Notes under the pieces: model-generated | Databases searched by the model: none | What the model was told of the DNA's origin: nothing | The model's input: only the letters and a program-made list of their open reading frames with translations | Translations under genes and position numbers: made by a program | Part shown: one piece after another, positions 17,357 through 26,303 of the stretch | How the letters are laid out: the number at the start of each line of letters is the position of its first letter | How positions within the stretch are numbered: the first letter of the stretch is position 1 | NCBI GenBank assembly: GCA_014695255.1 | Contig: JACJNX010000133.1 | Span: 1 to 36,870 of the forward strand | DNA from: Cyanobacteria bacterium FACHB-63 | GTDB taxonomy: Bacteria; Cyanobacteriota; Cyanobacteriia; Leptolyngbyales; Leptolyngbyaceae | DNA length: 36,870 bases | Direction: 5' to 3'

Positions 17357-18544
17357 TCAATCCGATAGCCCTGCTCGATCAAGTAAGCTACTCAGCACTT
17401 TTTCTGCTGCAAAATACTCAGCAGCAATTTCTTGAGCAGCAAGACAGTTCCCCGCATAATCGTGCTCAATTTCATCCAAAGCAGCTAAAACATCCTCCAT
17501 TGTTTCAAACGAGAACAAGCCCTTCCCGACGGGCAGAAATTTGCTAAATCCTGTCTCTTGAGTGATCACTGGACGACCTGCTGCAAGATAACAGGCGGAG
17601 CGATCGCTAAACCAGCCAGTTCGTAATCGAGTGTATTGATCCTTGGCGACAGTAAACTCTCCCCGTGATTTTTGAATGTAGGTGCAGTACTGTTGCATAT
17701 CCTGTGAAAGTTGTACTGCATCTCGATGATGCCAACCATGTTGTTTGAGTAATGTCTGAACCGTGATTTTTTCATCCTCACTTACATTCACTGCAATCTC
17801 AAATTGCAGGGGACGCTGATGGGGTAGCGTGAAGAATTTTTCGAGTTCGCGAGCTTTTCGCCAGTAGTAAGTTTCACCTTGATAGACAATATCTTTACCT
17901 TTGTTATTCCAGGTCGCGATCGTATTATATGCTTTTCCAGCAGGATAAGTGTGTTGCCAGAGCGACAGGACAATCGGCTGACGAGTCGGCTGCCAGTGAA
18001 ACGGTTGAGTCGGAACACTGCAATCCGGATTTCCCAAATTTTCTCCAAAGCTGAAGTGGGTATCGTGAGCAGTAAGCTGGGCAATCATTTTTGCATCACC
18101 TTTCGCCGCTTTGAGTTGAGAAATCACTGGATCTGTTTCAACATAAATGCGACGACGGCAAGCAAATTGTTCATCGCGAATCTCCTGATCCCCGGTCACA
18201 TTTAAGCACACATCCGCATCTTGATAGAGCTGCAAGAGTTGAGCTTCCGTCATTCCGTAGCATTCGCCTTTCAAATAATCCCGAAAAGCCCACCGGTCTT
18301 CAAATTCATATGCCTTGAGGATAGGAGCGATCAGACTGATGTTTTCTGTGACCTCTGCTGTCAAGTCATTGATTCTAGGATTGTAAAGCCAGCGCCCTGA
18401 GTCTTCCACATAGTAAACGTCATATCCTAGGCGACGTAGCCCGATCAGGTAGTGAAGAAACTGGTAAGTTACACCAGCTAAGGGATACCAGAACAGAATT
18501 CCAAAAACAATAATTTTTCCCTTATTAGGAGGCTTATCAAGCAT
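17357..18544 (-). CDS. GT-B-like glycosyltransferase paralogue 3
   Basis: The product has about 395 residues. I start at the ATG at 18544 (MLDKPPNKGKIIVFGILFWY), which overlaps the stop of the upstream acyltransferase by eight bases. The frame is open further upstream, but that would lie inside the other gene. The N-terminal half continues PLAGVTYQFLHYLIGLRRLG, then YDVYYVEDSGRWLYNP. The C-terminal block is FTVAKDQYTRLRTGWFSDRS, then ACYLAAGRPVITQETGFSKF and LPVGKGLFSFETMEDVLAAL. It is the first of the three GT-B-like genes to be transcribed. Confidence 0.72.
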   Translation of the reverse strand: MLDKPPNKGKIIVFGILFWYPLAGVTYQFLHYLIGLRRLGYDVYYVEDSGRWLYNPRINDLTAEVTENISLIAPILKAYEFEDRWAFRDYLKGECYGMTEAQLLQLYQDADVCLNVTGDQEIRDEQFACRRRIYVETDPVISQLKAAKGDAKMIAQLTAHDTHFSFGENLGNPDCSVPTQPFHWQPTRQPIVLSLWQHTYPAGKAYNTIATWNNKGKDIVYQGETYYWRKARELEKFFTLPHQRPLQFEIAVNVSEDEKITVQTLLKQHGWHHRDAVQLSQDMQQYCTYIQKSRGEFTVAKDQYTRLRTGWFSDRSACYLAAGRPVITQETGFSKFLPVGKGLFSFETMEDVLAALDEIEHDYAGNCLAAQEIAAEYFAAEKVLSSLLDRAGLSD

Positions 18545-19100
18545 GATCAATGCTCCCTCGATCGAGCGTGCGAATAATGCGGGCGGGGTTGCCAGCGACA
18601 ATCGTGTAAGGTGGGACAGTCTCGGTCACAACTGAACATGCACCGACAATCGCTCCTTCACCAACACAAGCACCTCCCAGTAAAACTGCTCTCGCACCGA
18701 TCCAAGCATTCTCACCGATTACAATGCTTAAAGGACTTTGCAAAGTTTGTGCCTTGTCCCAAGTTTGAGTCCTCGTAGGGGGAGTGGCTGCGAAAGAATC
18801 AGCGAGTACAACCTCATGAGCAATGAACACATAGTCTTCGATTACAATGCGGCGATCGCTACAAATGATTGCGCCAACCAGAGTGCAATAGTTCCCAATC
18901 TTGACTTCGCCATTTCGTCCTAGATCGAAGAAGGTTCCATTGTAAAGACCCGTATCGTGACCAGTCTCTACACCAATAGACCGCTGGCTGCGATAGTGCC
19001 GAAAGGCAAAACTACTGTAAAGCCAGTTTCGTTCCCCTAGGAAGACATTGTTAGGCAAAGGTTCAGGAAACCAATCGTGTTCAAGCTTGCGTTCTTTCAT
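18537..19100 (-). CDS. left-handed beta-helix O-acyltransferase 1
   Basis: This 187-residue protein has hexapeptide repeats of the WbbJ/maltose-acetyltransferase type, for example VKIGNYCTLVGAIICSDRRI and IVIGENAWIGARAVLLGGAC, ending with the typical GAIVGACSVVTETVPPYTIV, then AGNPARIIRT. Such enzymes usually transfer an acetyl group from acetyl-CoA to a sugar hydroxyl or amine as trimers. The His in VFIAHEVVLADS is a possible catalytic base but the match to known active sites is not clean. The start codon overlaps the stop of acyltransferase 2 (TGATG). It would decorate the glycan made by the neighbouring transferases. Confidence 0.82.
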   Translation of the reverse strand: MKERKLEHDWFPEPLPNNVFLGERNWLYSSFAFRHYRSQRSIGVETGHDTGLYNGTFFDLGRNGEVKIGNYCTLVGAIICSDRRIVIEDYVFIAHEVVLADSFAATPPTRTQTWDKAQTLQSPLSIVIGENAWIGARAVLLGGACVGEGAIVGACSVVTETVPPYTIVAGNPARIIRTLDRGSIDHA

Positions 19101-19684
19101 CAGGATACTTCTCCGGTAATAAGGGTCGCTGGATTTCCTGCAACGGTGGCACCAGCCGGAACATCAGCAGTAATGACAGACCCTGCGCCAATCTGGGCAC
19201 CTCGACCAATGTGAACGCCTTTGAGAATGATGGCTCCGATTCCAATCCAGACATCATCTTCAATCCCAACAGGACGAGAAATAATTGCAGGTCGTTGTGA
19301 GCGATCGCCAAATGGACTGTTCGCAATTGCATCTTGTTTGCGATCGTCTGGATTGATCGGATGGAAATCCGAGTCGGCGATGGTGACAGAGTAAGAAACA
19401 ACAACGCGATCACCGATGATAATTTGGTTCTGGCACATAAACGTCGCTCCAACCAAGATAGAATCATGCCCAACCCGAACAACGCCAGAAGGCTCTACGT
19501 TAAATGTTGTCCAGGTGTAAACCTGAACTCGATCGCCCAAGATCAATCCTGGGCTCTGTTGACTCCGGAATCGGTTAAAACTCTCCTTCCGTTCTAACCA
19601 GCAATGTTCGCCAACCTGCACATTGGGGGGCAGAGTCAGGTAGTCCCAATCACCCGTGATCTCATGCAATTCGCTTACATTCAT
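19100..19684 (-). CDS. left-handed beta-helix O-acyltransferase 2
   Basis: The protein has about 194 residues. I start at the ATG at 19684 ([13 protein letters not shown]), which overlaps the preceding ABC gene by 23 bases. Hexapeptide repeats run through [20 protein letters not shown] and [20 protein letters not shown], then [20 protein letters not shown] and [11 protein letters not shown]. The loop [16 protein letters not shown] contains the His expected for catalysis in WcaF/NodL-like acetyltransferases. It shares the N-terminal layout LxxGExxWL...FxRFRSQ(Q/R)S with acyltransferase 1, so the pair arose by duplication. Its likely substrate is a sugar of the same glycan. Confidence 0.83.
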   Translation of the reverse strand: MNVSELHEITGDWDYLTLPPNVQVGEHCWLERKESFNRFRSQQSPGLILGDRVQVYTWTTFNVEPSGVVRVGHDSILVGATFMCQNQIIIGDRVVVSYSVTIADSDFHPINPDDRKQDAIANSPFGDRSQRPAIISRPVGIEDDVWIGIGAIILKGVHIGRGAQIGAGSVITADVPAGATVAGNPATLITGEVS

Positions 19685-21476
19685 AAGTCGTGTTCTCCTC
19701 AAGGAGTTGGTTCATCCGAAAATAAGAGCCACCAAATGCTATCAGTTGCTCATGGCTTCCTGTTTCGACAATCTTTCCGTGTTCCAACACAACAATACGA
19801 TCAGCATTGCGAATCGTAGAAAGCCGGTGAGCAATAATCAGCGTCGTTCGCCCCACCTTCAACCGCTCCAAGGCTTCGAGCAACCCTGACTCGGTTTGGG
19901 CATCTAGCGAGGATGTCGGCTCGTCGAGAATCAGCACCGGTGCATTCTTGAGCAACGCTCGTGCAATCGCCACTCGCTGCTTCTGCCCACCCGACAGCGT
20001 TGCTCCGCGCTCGCCAATCACCGTGTCGTACTGCTGCGGCAGTTGACGAATAAATGCATCTGCATTTGCAGCCTGTGCTGCTGCGACTACCTCGGCTCGG
20101 CTGGCATCGGGTCTGCCATACGCAATATTGTCGGCAATGCTCAACGGCAGCAAGAAGGGGTCTTGTAGCACCAGGGCGATGTGCGTGCGTAGGCTTTGAA
20201 CTTGCAGGTGACGCACATCGATGTCATCGAACAGGACTTGTCCGTGCCATGGGTCAAAGAAGCGAGGAATTAACGACACCAGCGTACTTTTGCCGGCACC
20301 AGTGGCACCAACGAGTGCGATAGTTTCTCCAGGGCGAGCCTCGAGCGAGACGTTTTGCAGGATGGGTCTATCGGGTTCATACCCAAACGTCACCTCCTTC
20401 AGCTTCAGATGTCCTCGAACTTTTTTTGCGTCGGCAGAAAGAAGCTGTGCCCCTGGCATGTCCTGCACCTCTTCCTGTAAATCCAGGATCTCGAACACCC
20501 GCCAAGCGCTGGCAGCAGCAGCAGCAAACCCTGACGAAAGGTAAGCGATCGTCTCCAGTGGCGCATACAGGGAGCCTAAATAAGACAAAAACACTAGAAG
20601 AGACCCCAGAGACAAGTTTCCTGCAGTAACTTGAAAGCCCCCAAGCAGCATCACGCCTGCCGTACCCACTGCGGTTACTCCACTCACCCCAATTTTGAAT
20701 TGTAGTTGAGCCACAATGCTGCGCAGGTAAGCCTGAAGCGTTTGCCGCGAGAGATGGTAAAAACGGATGTCCTCATAAGTCTCGCGACCAAACGCCTGGA
20801 TGATAGGCAGAGCGGATAATGCTTGCTCACTCAGTGCCATCATTTCTCCTTCTAGCTGCTGATGAGCATAGGCTGATTCAGCCATCGGCTGGTTGAAAAT
20901 CCGCATCAGAGCCACAAGCAAAGGTGCAATCAGAAGCGCAATCAGGGATAGTTTCTGGTCAAGCTGCCACATGATCGAGAACATCGCGACTAAACTGACC
21001 AAGGCGGTAATGATAGGAAGGTAAACATTGAGCATTAGGCTCTTTACACAGCTACTGTCAGTCATGACTCGCCGCACCAAGTCACCTGATCGCTGCTGAC
21101 TGTGAAATTGCAAGGATAGCCGTTGTAAGCGATCAAACAAAGCCGCTCCCAAGTGATAGGTTATGCGTTGACTGATGCCTGTCGAGACGTAAGCCTGCGT
21201 GATGCGAATTGCCTCACTCGCTAGAAACAAACCAATGGTGCCGATTACGAGCCAGGCCAGCAATCGTTGCGATGAGCTTGCTCCAAGAAGGTGTTGCAGC
21301 CAGGATAAAGAGGGGGAGGTAGATTGCCGAGTTAGGACATCATCGACAATCCACTTCAGCGGCCAAGGTTTAAGCACATCAAGGACAATGCTCAATAGTG
21401 TCAACCCGATCGTGATAAACAAGCCGCGTCGGTACGGCAGAGCGTAACAAGTGAGCCTTAACCACCATTGTTTCAT
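19662..21476 (-). CDS. ABC exporter, membrane and ATPase domains fused (copy 1)
   Basis: This 604-residue half-transporter belongs to the MsbA/lipid-glycan exporter type. Residues up to about 320 hold six membrane segments. The ATPase domain has Walker [16 protein letters not shown], signature [16 protein letters not shown], Walker [13 protein letters not shown] and the H-loop [11 protein letters not shown]. The ATG at 21476 overlaps the stop of copy 2 (ATGA), so I prefer it to a TTG at 21494. 651 bases of the ATPase domain are identical to copy 2. The two probably form a heterodimer that moves a lipid-linked or peptide-linked glycan across the inner membrane; the substrate is inferred only from context. 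Confidence 0.88.
   Translation of the reverse strand: MKQWWLRLTCYALPYRRGLFITIGLTLLSIVLDVLKPWPLKWIVDDVLTRQSTSPSLSWLQHLLGASSSQRLLAWLVIGTIGLFLASEAIRITQAYVSTGISQRITYHLGAALFDRLQRLSLQFHSQQRSGDLVRRVMTDSSCVKSLMLNVYLPIITALVSLVAMFSIMWQLDQKLSLIALLIAPLLVALMRIFNQPMAESAYAHQQLEGEMMALSEQALSALPIIQAFGRETYEDIRFYHLSRQTLQAYLRSIVAQLQFKIGVSGVTAVGTAGVMLLGGFQVTAGNLSLGSLLVFLSYLGSLYAPLETIAYLSSGFAAAAASAWRVFEILDLQEEVQDMPGAQLLSADAKKVRGHLKLKEVTFGYEPDRPILQNVSLEARPGETIALVGATGAGKSTLVSLIPRFFDPWHGQVLFDDIDVRHLQVQSLRTHIALVLQDPFLLPLSIADNIAYGRPDASRAEVVAAAQAANADAFIRQLPQQYDTVIGERGATLSGGQKQRVAIARALLKNAPVLILDEPTSSLDAQTESGLLEALERLKVGRTTLIIAHRLSTIRNADRIVVLEHGKIVETGSHEQLIAFGGSYFRMNQLLEENTTYECKRIA
19765..20415 (-). repeat. 651-bp identical segment in ABC ATPase domain, copy 1
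   Basis: I compared 19765..20415 with 21570..22220 base by base and found no difference. The flanks diverge at once on both sides. The segment covers about codons 354..570 of the first ABC gene, that is most of its ATPase domain. The membrane domains are clearly different in protein sequence, so recent gene conversion is the simplest reason. Confidence 0.9.
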
Positions 21477-23278
21477 AGCGCAAGGCCCTGCCAAGCATTA
21501 GGAAACTGCAATCTGTAAAGGCTTTGGTATAGACCCCCTGCCGCTAATAACTCCCGATGCGTCCCAGTCTCGACAATCTTTCCGTGTTCCAACACAACAA
21601 TACGATCAGCATTGCGAATCGTAGAAAGCCGGTGAGCAATAATCAGCGTCGTTCGCCCCACCTTCAACCGCTCCAAGGCTTCGAGCAACCCTGACTCGGT
21701 TTGGGCATCTAGCGAGGATGTCGGCTCGTCGAGAATCAGCACCGGTGCATTCTTGAGCAACGCTCGTGCAATCGCCACTCGCTGCTTCTGCCCACCCGAC
21801 AGCGTTGCTCCGCGCTCGCCAATCACCGTGTCGTACTGCTGCGGCAGTTGACGAATAAATGCATCTGCATTTGCAGCCTGTGCTGCTGCGACTACCTCGG
21901 CTCGGCTGGCATCGGGTCTGCCATACGCAATATTGTCGGCAATGCTCAACGGCAGCAAGAAGGGGTCTTGTAGCACCAGGGCGATGTGCGTGCGTAGGCT
22001 TTGAACTTGCAGGTGACGCACATCGATGTCATCGAACAGGACTTGTCCGTGCCATGGGTCAAAGAAGCGAGGAATTAACGACACCAGCGTACTTTTGCCG
22101 GCACCAGTGGCACCAACGAGTGCGATAGTTTCTCCAGGGCGAGCCTCGAGCGAGACGTTTTGCAGGATGGGTCTATCGGGTTCATACCCAAACGTCACCT
22201 CCTTCAGCTTCAGATGTCCTTTGACGGGCGCAAGCAGTGGTTTAGCACCCGATCTATCTCGCACCGTTTCCTGTGACTCCAAAATCTCCAAAACTCGGTC
22301 AGTATTCGCTTCTGTTGATTTGAGTTGTCCATAGATTACTAACAGTCCCCGAAGCGCACCTTGAATTGACCTTAAATAGGCAAGAAAGACTAACAGGCTA
22401 CCCACCGTCAACGTCCCTAATAAAACTAGCTGCCCTGCCATATAGAGAATCAGAGCGGTTCCGATCGTCGTGATCATTCCATTGACGAAACTATAGAGAC
22501 TATTCACCAACACAGCCCGTTGTTGGAGCGCGATCGTCTTCTCTGCTAGATTAAGAAATCTTTGCCGATTCAGGACTTCGCTTCCAAAGGCTTGTACGAT
22601 TGGAATTGCAGTCAGCGTTTGATGAATAAAGCTCATCAAACGCGATTGGGCTTCCCGATTTTGCTGAGTACGCCTTTTGAGGTAAGAGCCAAAAAATAAA
22701 GCTGAACTAGCCATGAGCGGGGCAATGGCAAAGGAAAGCAATGTGAGAAGGGGGTTCAGCCGCCAAGCGACCCAACCGATCGTAGCTAGGGTAAGCAGAT
22801 GCTGAACGGGTGATACCAAAAGAGCGTTCGTCAGCGTGTAAATGCAGTACGTATCCCCGGTGAGCCGGCTGAGTGAGTCCCCCACGGTATGCTGATGATG
22901 AAACCGTAGCGATAGGCGCTGAAGATGGGAAAAGAGCTGTCTCGCCAAATCATAGACCATCCCCTGACCCGTGGTACTCCAAGCCCAGGTAAGACAAGCA
23001 TCAAGCGCTGAATTCAGAAGATATAGGACTAAGCTGGCGATCGCTGCCCCGGTAATCAAGACGGCTGGCGTAGGAGTAATCGCTAGGAATTCAAACCACG
23101 ATCGGAGTTCAATCGGCAGCGGTCGAGTGCTCAAAGCGTAATCAACCAAAAACTTCATTGGTAGAGGATGAAAGGCACTCATCATTGAGACGACCACCGT
23201 CAAACTCAGCGTCAAGAGCATAAACTGCCAGCGCCTTAAAGGATACTGAATGAGCTGTCCGTATTGTTGGAGGTTCAT
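21473..23278 (-). CDS. ABC exporter, membrane and ATPase domains fused (copy 2)
   Basis: This 601-residue half-transporter is built like copy 1: six membrane segments up to about residue 310 (for example FMLLTLSLTVVVSMMSAFHP near the start), then an ATPase domain with Walker A, LSGGQ signature and Walker B identical to copy 1. I start at the ATG at 23278 (MNLQQYGQLIQYPLRRW), which overlaps the stop of the upstream GH-GT gene in ATGA. The frame is open for 72 more codons but these lie in the other gene and look like noise. It is coupled to copy 1 by another ATGA overlap. The membrane part differs strongly from copy 1, in line with a heterodimer. Confidence 0.88.
   Translation of the reverse strand: MNLQQYGQLIQYPLRRWQFMLLTLSLTVVVSMMSAFHPLPMKFLVDYALSTRPLPIELRSWFEFLAITPTPAVLITGAAIASLVLYLLNSALDACLTWAWSTTGQGMVYDLARQLFSHLQRLSLRFHHQHTVGDSLSRLTGDTYCIYTLTNALLVSPVQHLLTLATIGWVAWRLNPLLTLLSFAIAPLMASSALFFGSYLKRRTQQNREAQSRLMSFIHQTLTAIPIVQAFGSEVLNRQRFLNLAEKTIALQQRAVLVNSLYSFVNGMITTIGTALILYMAGQLVLLGTLTVGSLLVFLAYLRSIQGALRGLLVIYGQLKSTEANTDRVLEILESQETVRDRSGAKPLLAPVKGHLKLKEVTFGYEPDRPILQNVSLEARPGETIALVGATGAGKSTLVSLIPRFFDPWHGQVLFDDIDVRHLQVQSLRTHIALVLQDPFLLPLSIADNIAYGRPDASRAEVVAAAQAANADAFIRQLPQQYDTVIGERGATLSGGQKQRVAIARALLKNAPVLILDEPTSSLDAQTESGLLEALERLKVGRTTLIIAHRLSTIRNADRIVVLEHGKIVETGTHRELLAAGGLYQSLYRLQFPNAWQGLAL
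21570..22220 (-). repeat. 651-bp identical segment in ABC ATPase domain, copy 2
   Basis: This is the partner of 19765..20415, in direct orientation at an offset of 1805 bp. It covers about codons 353..570 of the second ABC gene. A direct repeat of this size can also recombine and delete the intervening 1.8 kb, leaving one chimeric transporter gene. Confidence 0.9.
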
Positions 23279-25905
23279 TGTTCTACCTGCGCTTCTGACT
23301 GCACCTGCTGCAACGCTTTTAAATAGGAAGCCATCGCGATCGCACAATCCCAACTCGCAGCGATTCCAAACCCAAGGGTTAAACTGCCAAGAATGAGAAA
23401 GGCGATCGCTGCCTGATCGATCGCCGCGAATAGAGTGAGACTTGCCAGCAACACCAGGATGACGATCGCAGCAGGAGCAATCCTTGACCAACACCGGAGC
23501 CGGATGAGTTGTTTCCCCCCTCCATGTTCCTCAACCGCAATCAGTAACCGAGCTGATCCGGTGAGTCCACCTCTAATTTCTAAATCCCAGGGATCGAAAT
23601 CACCCCCATGAAGTGAGATCGCACCCTGCTGCTTTAAATGCAGATCAATCTTAGATAACCAGTCTGTAGAAGAACACCAGATTTCGCTCCAAATCTGGTC
23701 CTGGCGGCGGCCCGACCATTCAGGTAAATAGTTTCCCCGCCTCCGCCAAGGAGTAAGACCATTATCGATGCGTCCCCACAACCGAGCAATGGGCTGAAGA
23801 CAGTATAGGATTGTCGTCAGTCCATACCTCTTGAAGCGGTCAACTGAAGAAAGATTGGGAGGTGTAAATCTAGCATGAGAGACACTCCAGACTGCTTGAA
23901 CCAAAAGTGTAACAATAACTGCTACAAATAAAGGAACTGCAAACAAAGCAGGTTGCCAGAACCATCCAAGGCTGGACAGTCCGGCCAATACTACAGCAAT
24001 TAAATACCATTCCGGCATGCTGAGAGCCGCAGTCCATGAATTTGGAGCAGGCTGATAAATGGATTGAAAGGGAGCACTTCCCCAGCTACCGTGATAAATT
24101 CGTCGCTTCTGCAAGGGCAACATCTGCAAGGGCAACATTTGAACTAAGCCTTTACCATACAGCCGGCCAGCCCAACTAAGATGCCCCGCAGCATTATATT
24201 TCTGCGGCCATTTTGCTTCTAATAGGGCCTCAGCCTTACCGTAGCCTTTCTGCTGTTTCCAATAGGTTTTCACACAGTTACGACGGTGGTGCCAAACGAC
24301 TGCCGCTGGACTAAACCCAATTTTCCATCCCTGGTCTTGTAAGCGCCAGCAAATATCAACATCATCTCCAGCGGCACGAAATTGACTATCAAAACCCCCA
24401 ATCGCCTTTAGTTTCGCAACCCAATAAGCCATATTACATCCCGGGATATGCTCTGCTTCTTGATCAGACAACAGCACATGAATCGGACCGCCCGGTGCAT
24501 TCGCAACACAGTCTGCAGTCAAACCATTACCTGAGGGAGGGAGATTCGGACCTCCAACACCTGCCCAATCCCCCTTCAAAAGCGTCAAAGCTAGATAAGT
24601 CAGCCAGTGGGGATCAGGATAAGCATCGTCGTCAATATAGGCAATAATTTCTCCAGTCGCCGCTTCTAAGGCTGTATTCCGAGCACAACTGAGTCCCTGA
24701 TTATATTTATGCACAATCACCTGTACTCCCGCATACTCTCGCGCAATTTCGGCTACGTTATCGATCGAGCCGTCGTCTACAACAATCACTTCAAAGTTGA
24801 AATACTCAAGCTGCTGTAGAGCTGTCAATGTATCCCGAATTGTACTGGAGCCATTGTAAGAGCAAACTGCAACTGAAATCCGAGGACACTGAACTCGCGA
24901 TGGAAAGGGCATTTCTGCAAAAGTGTGGTGAACTTTTTCAAGTGCAGGTTTAGGCTGGCGACTACGGGTCGTCAATCCAAAATCCCAATCCTTGATCTCA
25001 AACCCACCGCGATCCCATTCGTCTGTCCAAGCAAAGATAAAACACCCAGCACAACCCGCTTCAAAAATAGCCTGAATTTGCCACCCTAAAACTTGAGCCT
25101 GTGTTTGCGCTCCATTTCGCTGACTATCTAAACCGATTTCTGCCATCACCAAGGGCTTATCTTCAGCTAAGATTTGTAAGCGTGCTAAATAAGCTTCCAG
25201 GCAGTTCTGGGACTCTAAATAAACGTTAAAGCAGTAAAAATCGACAAAAGGCGTTTGAAGATATTCAGTGCTGGGATAATTAACATAGGTCACTAAACTA
25301 TCTGAGTCTTCAGACTTCACGATCCGATAGAGACCCTCAAGAAATCTCGTGATTCGGGTTGACCCATACCAGCGCACGATCGAAGTCGGTATTTCATTTC
25401 CTATCACAAAACACAAAAGTGCTGGATGACCAGTACAGGAGCGAACTGCTATTCGTACCCGGTACTCAATATCTTGTATTCGACTTGTTTCGTCTAAAAA
25501 TGCAACATGCTGCTCCCAAGGTAAACCAACCATAACGCGTAAATGATTTTCGTACGCCATATCAAGAAACCATCGAGGTGGAACTGTATATACGCGTACT
25601 GCATTTATGTGATTAGCAGCCATCTGTGCAAAGTCTTTAGCAACAATTTCTGACTCTGGAAATGCCTCTCCTTCTGGGTTAAGGGAAAACGTACCATAAG
25701 TCACGCCTTTTATGTAGAACTTTTCTCCATTAATAAAGATGAATTTTCCTAATACTTCTGGTCTGTTCTTGAATTGACTATTTCTAATGGTAGGATGACT
25801 AAACGTGAGCTTAGTTTTTGTTGATGATTTTGAAAAGGTGTGATTTAACGGTACTTGAGCGTCTTTATCACCTGATTGAGTAGCACTCGAATTGAAAATA
25901 TTCAT
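23275..25905 (-). CDS. fusion of TIM-barrel glycoside hydrolase and GT2 glycosyltransferase, membrane-bound
   Basis: The protein has about 876 residues, starting at the ATG at 25905 (MNIFNSSATQ) behind a GGTAAG site. Residues about 50..330 form a GH-A clan TIM barrel with FIFINGEKFYIKGVTYGTF at its start, the acid/base Glu at 171 in FVIGNE and the nucleophile Glu at 256 in VMAEIGLD. Residues about 342..570 are a GT2 domain (ISVAVCSYNGSSTIRDTL, FEVIVVDDGS, DxD in AYIDDDAYPD, then GDDVDICWRLQDQGW). Two hydrophobic regions follow, about 640..690 and 815..865. It would both cut and build glycosidic bonds, possibly by trimming or transferring a chain while extending it. It is the first gene of the operon. 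Substrates are unknown. Confidence 0.85.
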   Translation of the reverse strand: MNIFNSSATQSGDKDAQVPLNHTFSKSSTKTKLTFSHPTIRNSQFKNRPEVLGKFIFINGEKFYIKGVTYGTFSLNPEGEAFPESEIVAKDFAQMAANHINAVRVYTVPPRWFLDMAYENHLRVMVGLPWEQHVAFLDETSRIQDIEYRVRIAVRSCTGHPALLCFVIGNEIPTSIVRWYGSTRITRFLEGLYRIVKSEDSDSLVTYVNYPSTEYLQTPFVDFYCFNVYLESQNCLEAYLARLQILAEDKPLVMAEIGLDSQRNGAQTQAQVLGWQIQAIFEAGCAGCFIFAWTDEWDRGGFEIKDWDFGLTTRSRQPKPALEKVHHTFAEMPFPSRVQCPRISVAVCSYNGSSTIRDTLTALQQLEYFNFEVIVVDDGSIDNVAEIAREYAGVQVIVHKYNQGLSCARNTALEAATGEIIAYIDDDAYPDPHWLTYLALTLLKGDWAGVGGPNLPPSGNGLTADCVANAPGGPIHVLLSDQEAEHIPGCNMAYWVAKLKAIGGFDSQFRAAGDDVDICWRLQDQGWKIGFSPAAVVWHHRRNCVKTYWKQQKGYGKAEALLEAKWPQKYNAAGHLSWAGRLYGKGLVQMLPLQMLPLQKRRIYHGSWGSAPFQSIYQPAPNSWTAALSMPEWYLIAVVLAGLSSLGWFWQPALFAVPLFVAVIVTLLVQAVWSVSHARFTPPNLSSVDRFKRYGLTTILYCLQPIARLWGRIDNGLTPWRRRGNYLPEWSGRRQDQIWSEIWCSSTDWLSKIDLHLKQQGAISLHGGDFDPWDLEIRGGLTGSARLLIAVEEHGGGKQLIRLRCWSRIAPAAIVILVLLASLTLFAAIDQAAIAFLILGSLTLGFGIAASWDCAIAMASYLKALQQVQSEAQVEQ

Positions 25906-26298
25906 GACATTCTTACCTATGCTAAAACTGTGACATTTCAAGATGCAAATCTACAAAGTAGATAGCTCAAGTTGACACATAAGATCATGAATCGAGAAGC
26001 ATCGGCTTTGACAGCTAACAGCGCCAGAAGTAGAGGCGCTTCTGTAGTTGCTATTTTATAGGTTGAACCTGAAGCGAATACGGCTGCAAGCAGGTCAACA
26101 ATAAACTCGGGTAGAGTAACAGAACTCGGGAAATGAAATAATGATGCCGGTCCCACCCCGCCCGTTGATAGCGGATGGAATTAATGTTTACTGTTTGTAT
26201 GGGTATCTTAGAAGCTTATGTCCTCGCAGCTAGAAAAACAATAGAGATCTCAAAAAATTAGATTAACGCGATGTGCGACTAATACTACAGTTGTAGTA
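25906..26298. other. upstream region of the glycan operon
   Basis: I see no gene I can support; one 72-codon frame (25938..26156, minus) has a non-ATG start and no recognisable similarity. The stretch should contain the operon promoter, but no clear -35/-10 pair stands out. Around 26023..26046 two alternative hairpins can be drawn (AGCGCC/GGCGCT and CAGAAG/CTTCTG) that exclude each other, possibly a leader structure. Confidence 0.35.
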
Positions 26299-26303
26299 TT
26301 AGT
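26278..26303 (-). terminator. perfect 11-bp hairpin at the IS701 3' end
   Basis: ACTAATACTAC, the loop AGTT and GTAGTATTAGT form a perfect stem. The stop codon of the IS701-like reading frame lies inside it. There is no strong T-run, so a classical terminator is uncertain; it may also be part of the IS terminus. Confidence 0.4.

Noticed and set aside
20054-22128. Identical 89-residue plus-strand frames opposite both ABC genes
   Set aside because: They are identical only because the underlying 651-bp segment is duplicated; they are antisense to conserved ATPase motifs.
25938-26156. Small protein of 72 residues upstream of the glycan operon
   Set aside because: It begins with a non-ATG codon, has no clear ribosome site and no similarity I recognise; it lies where the operon leader is expected.
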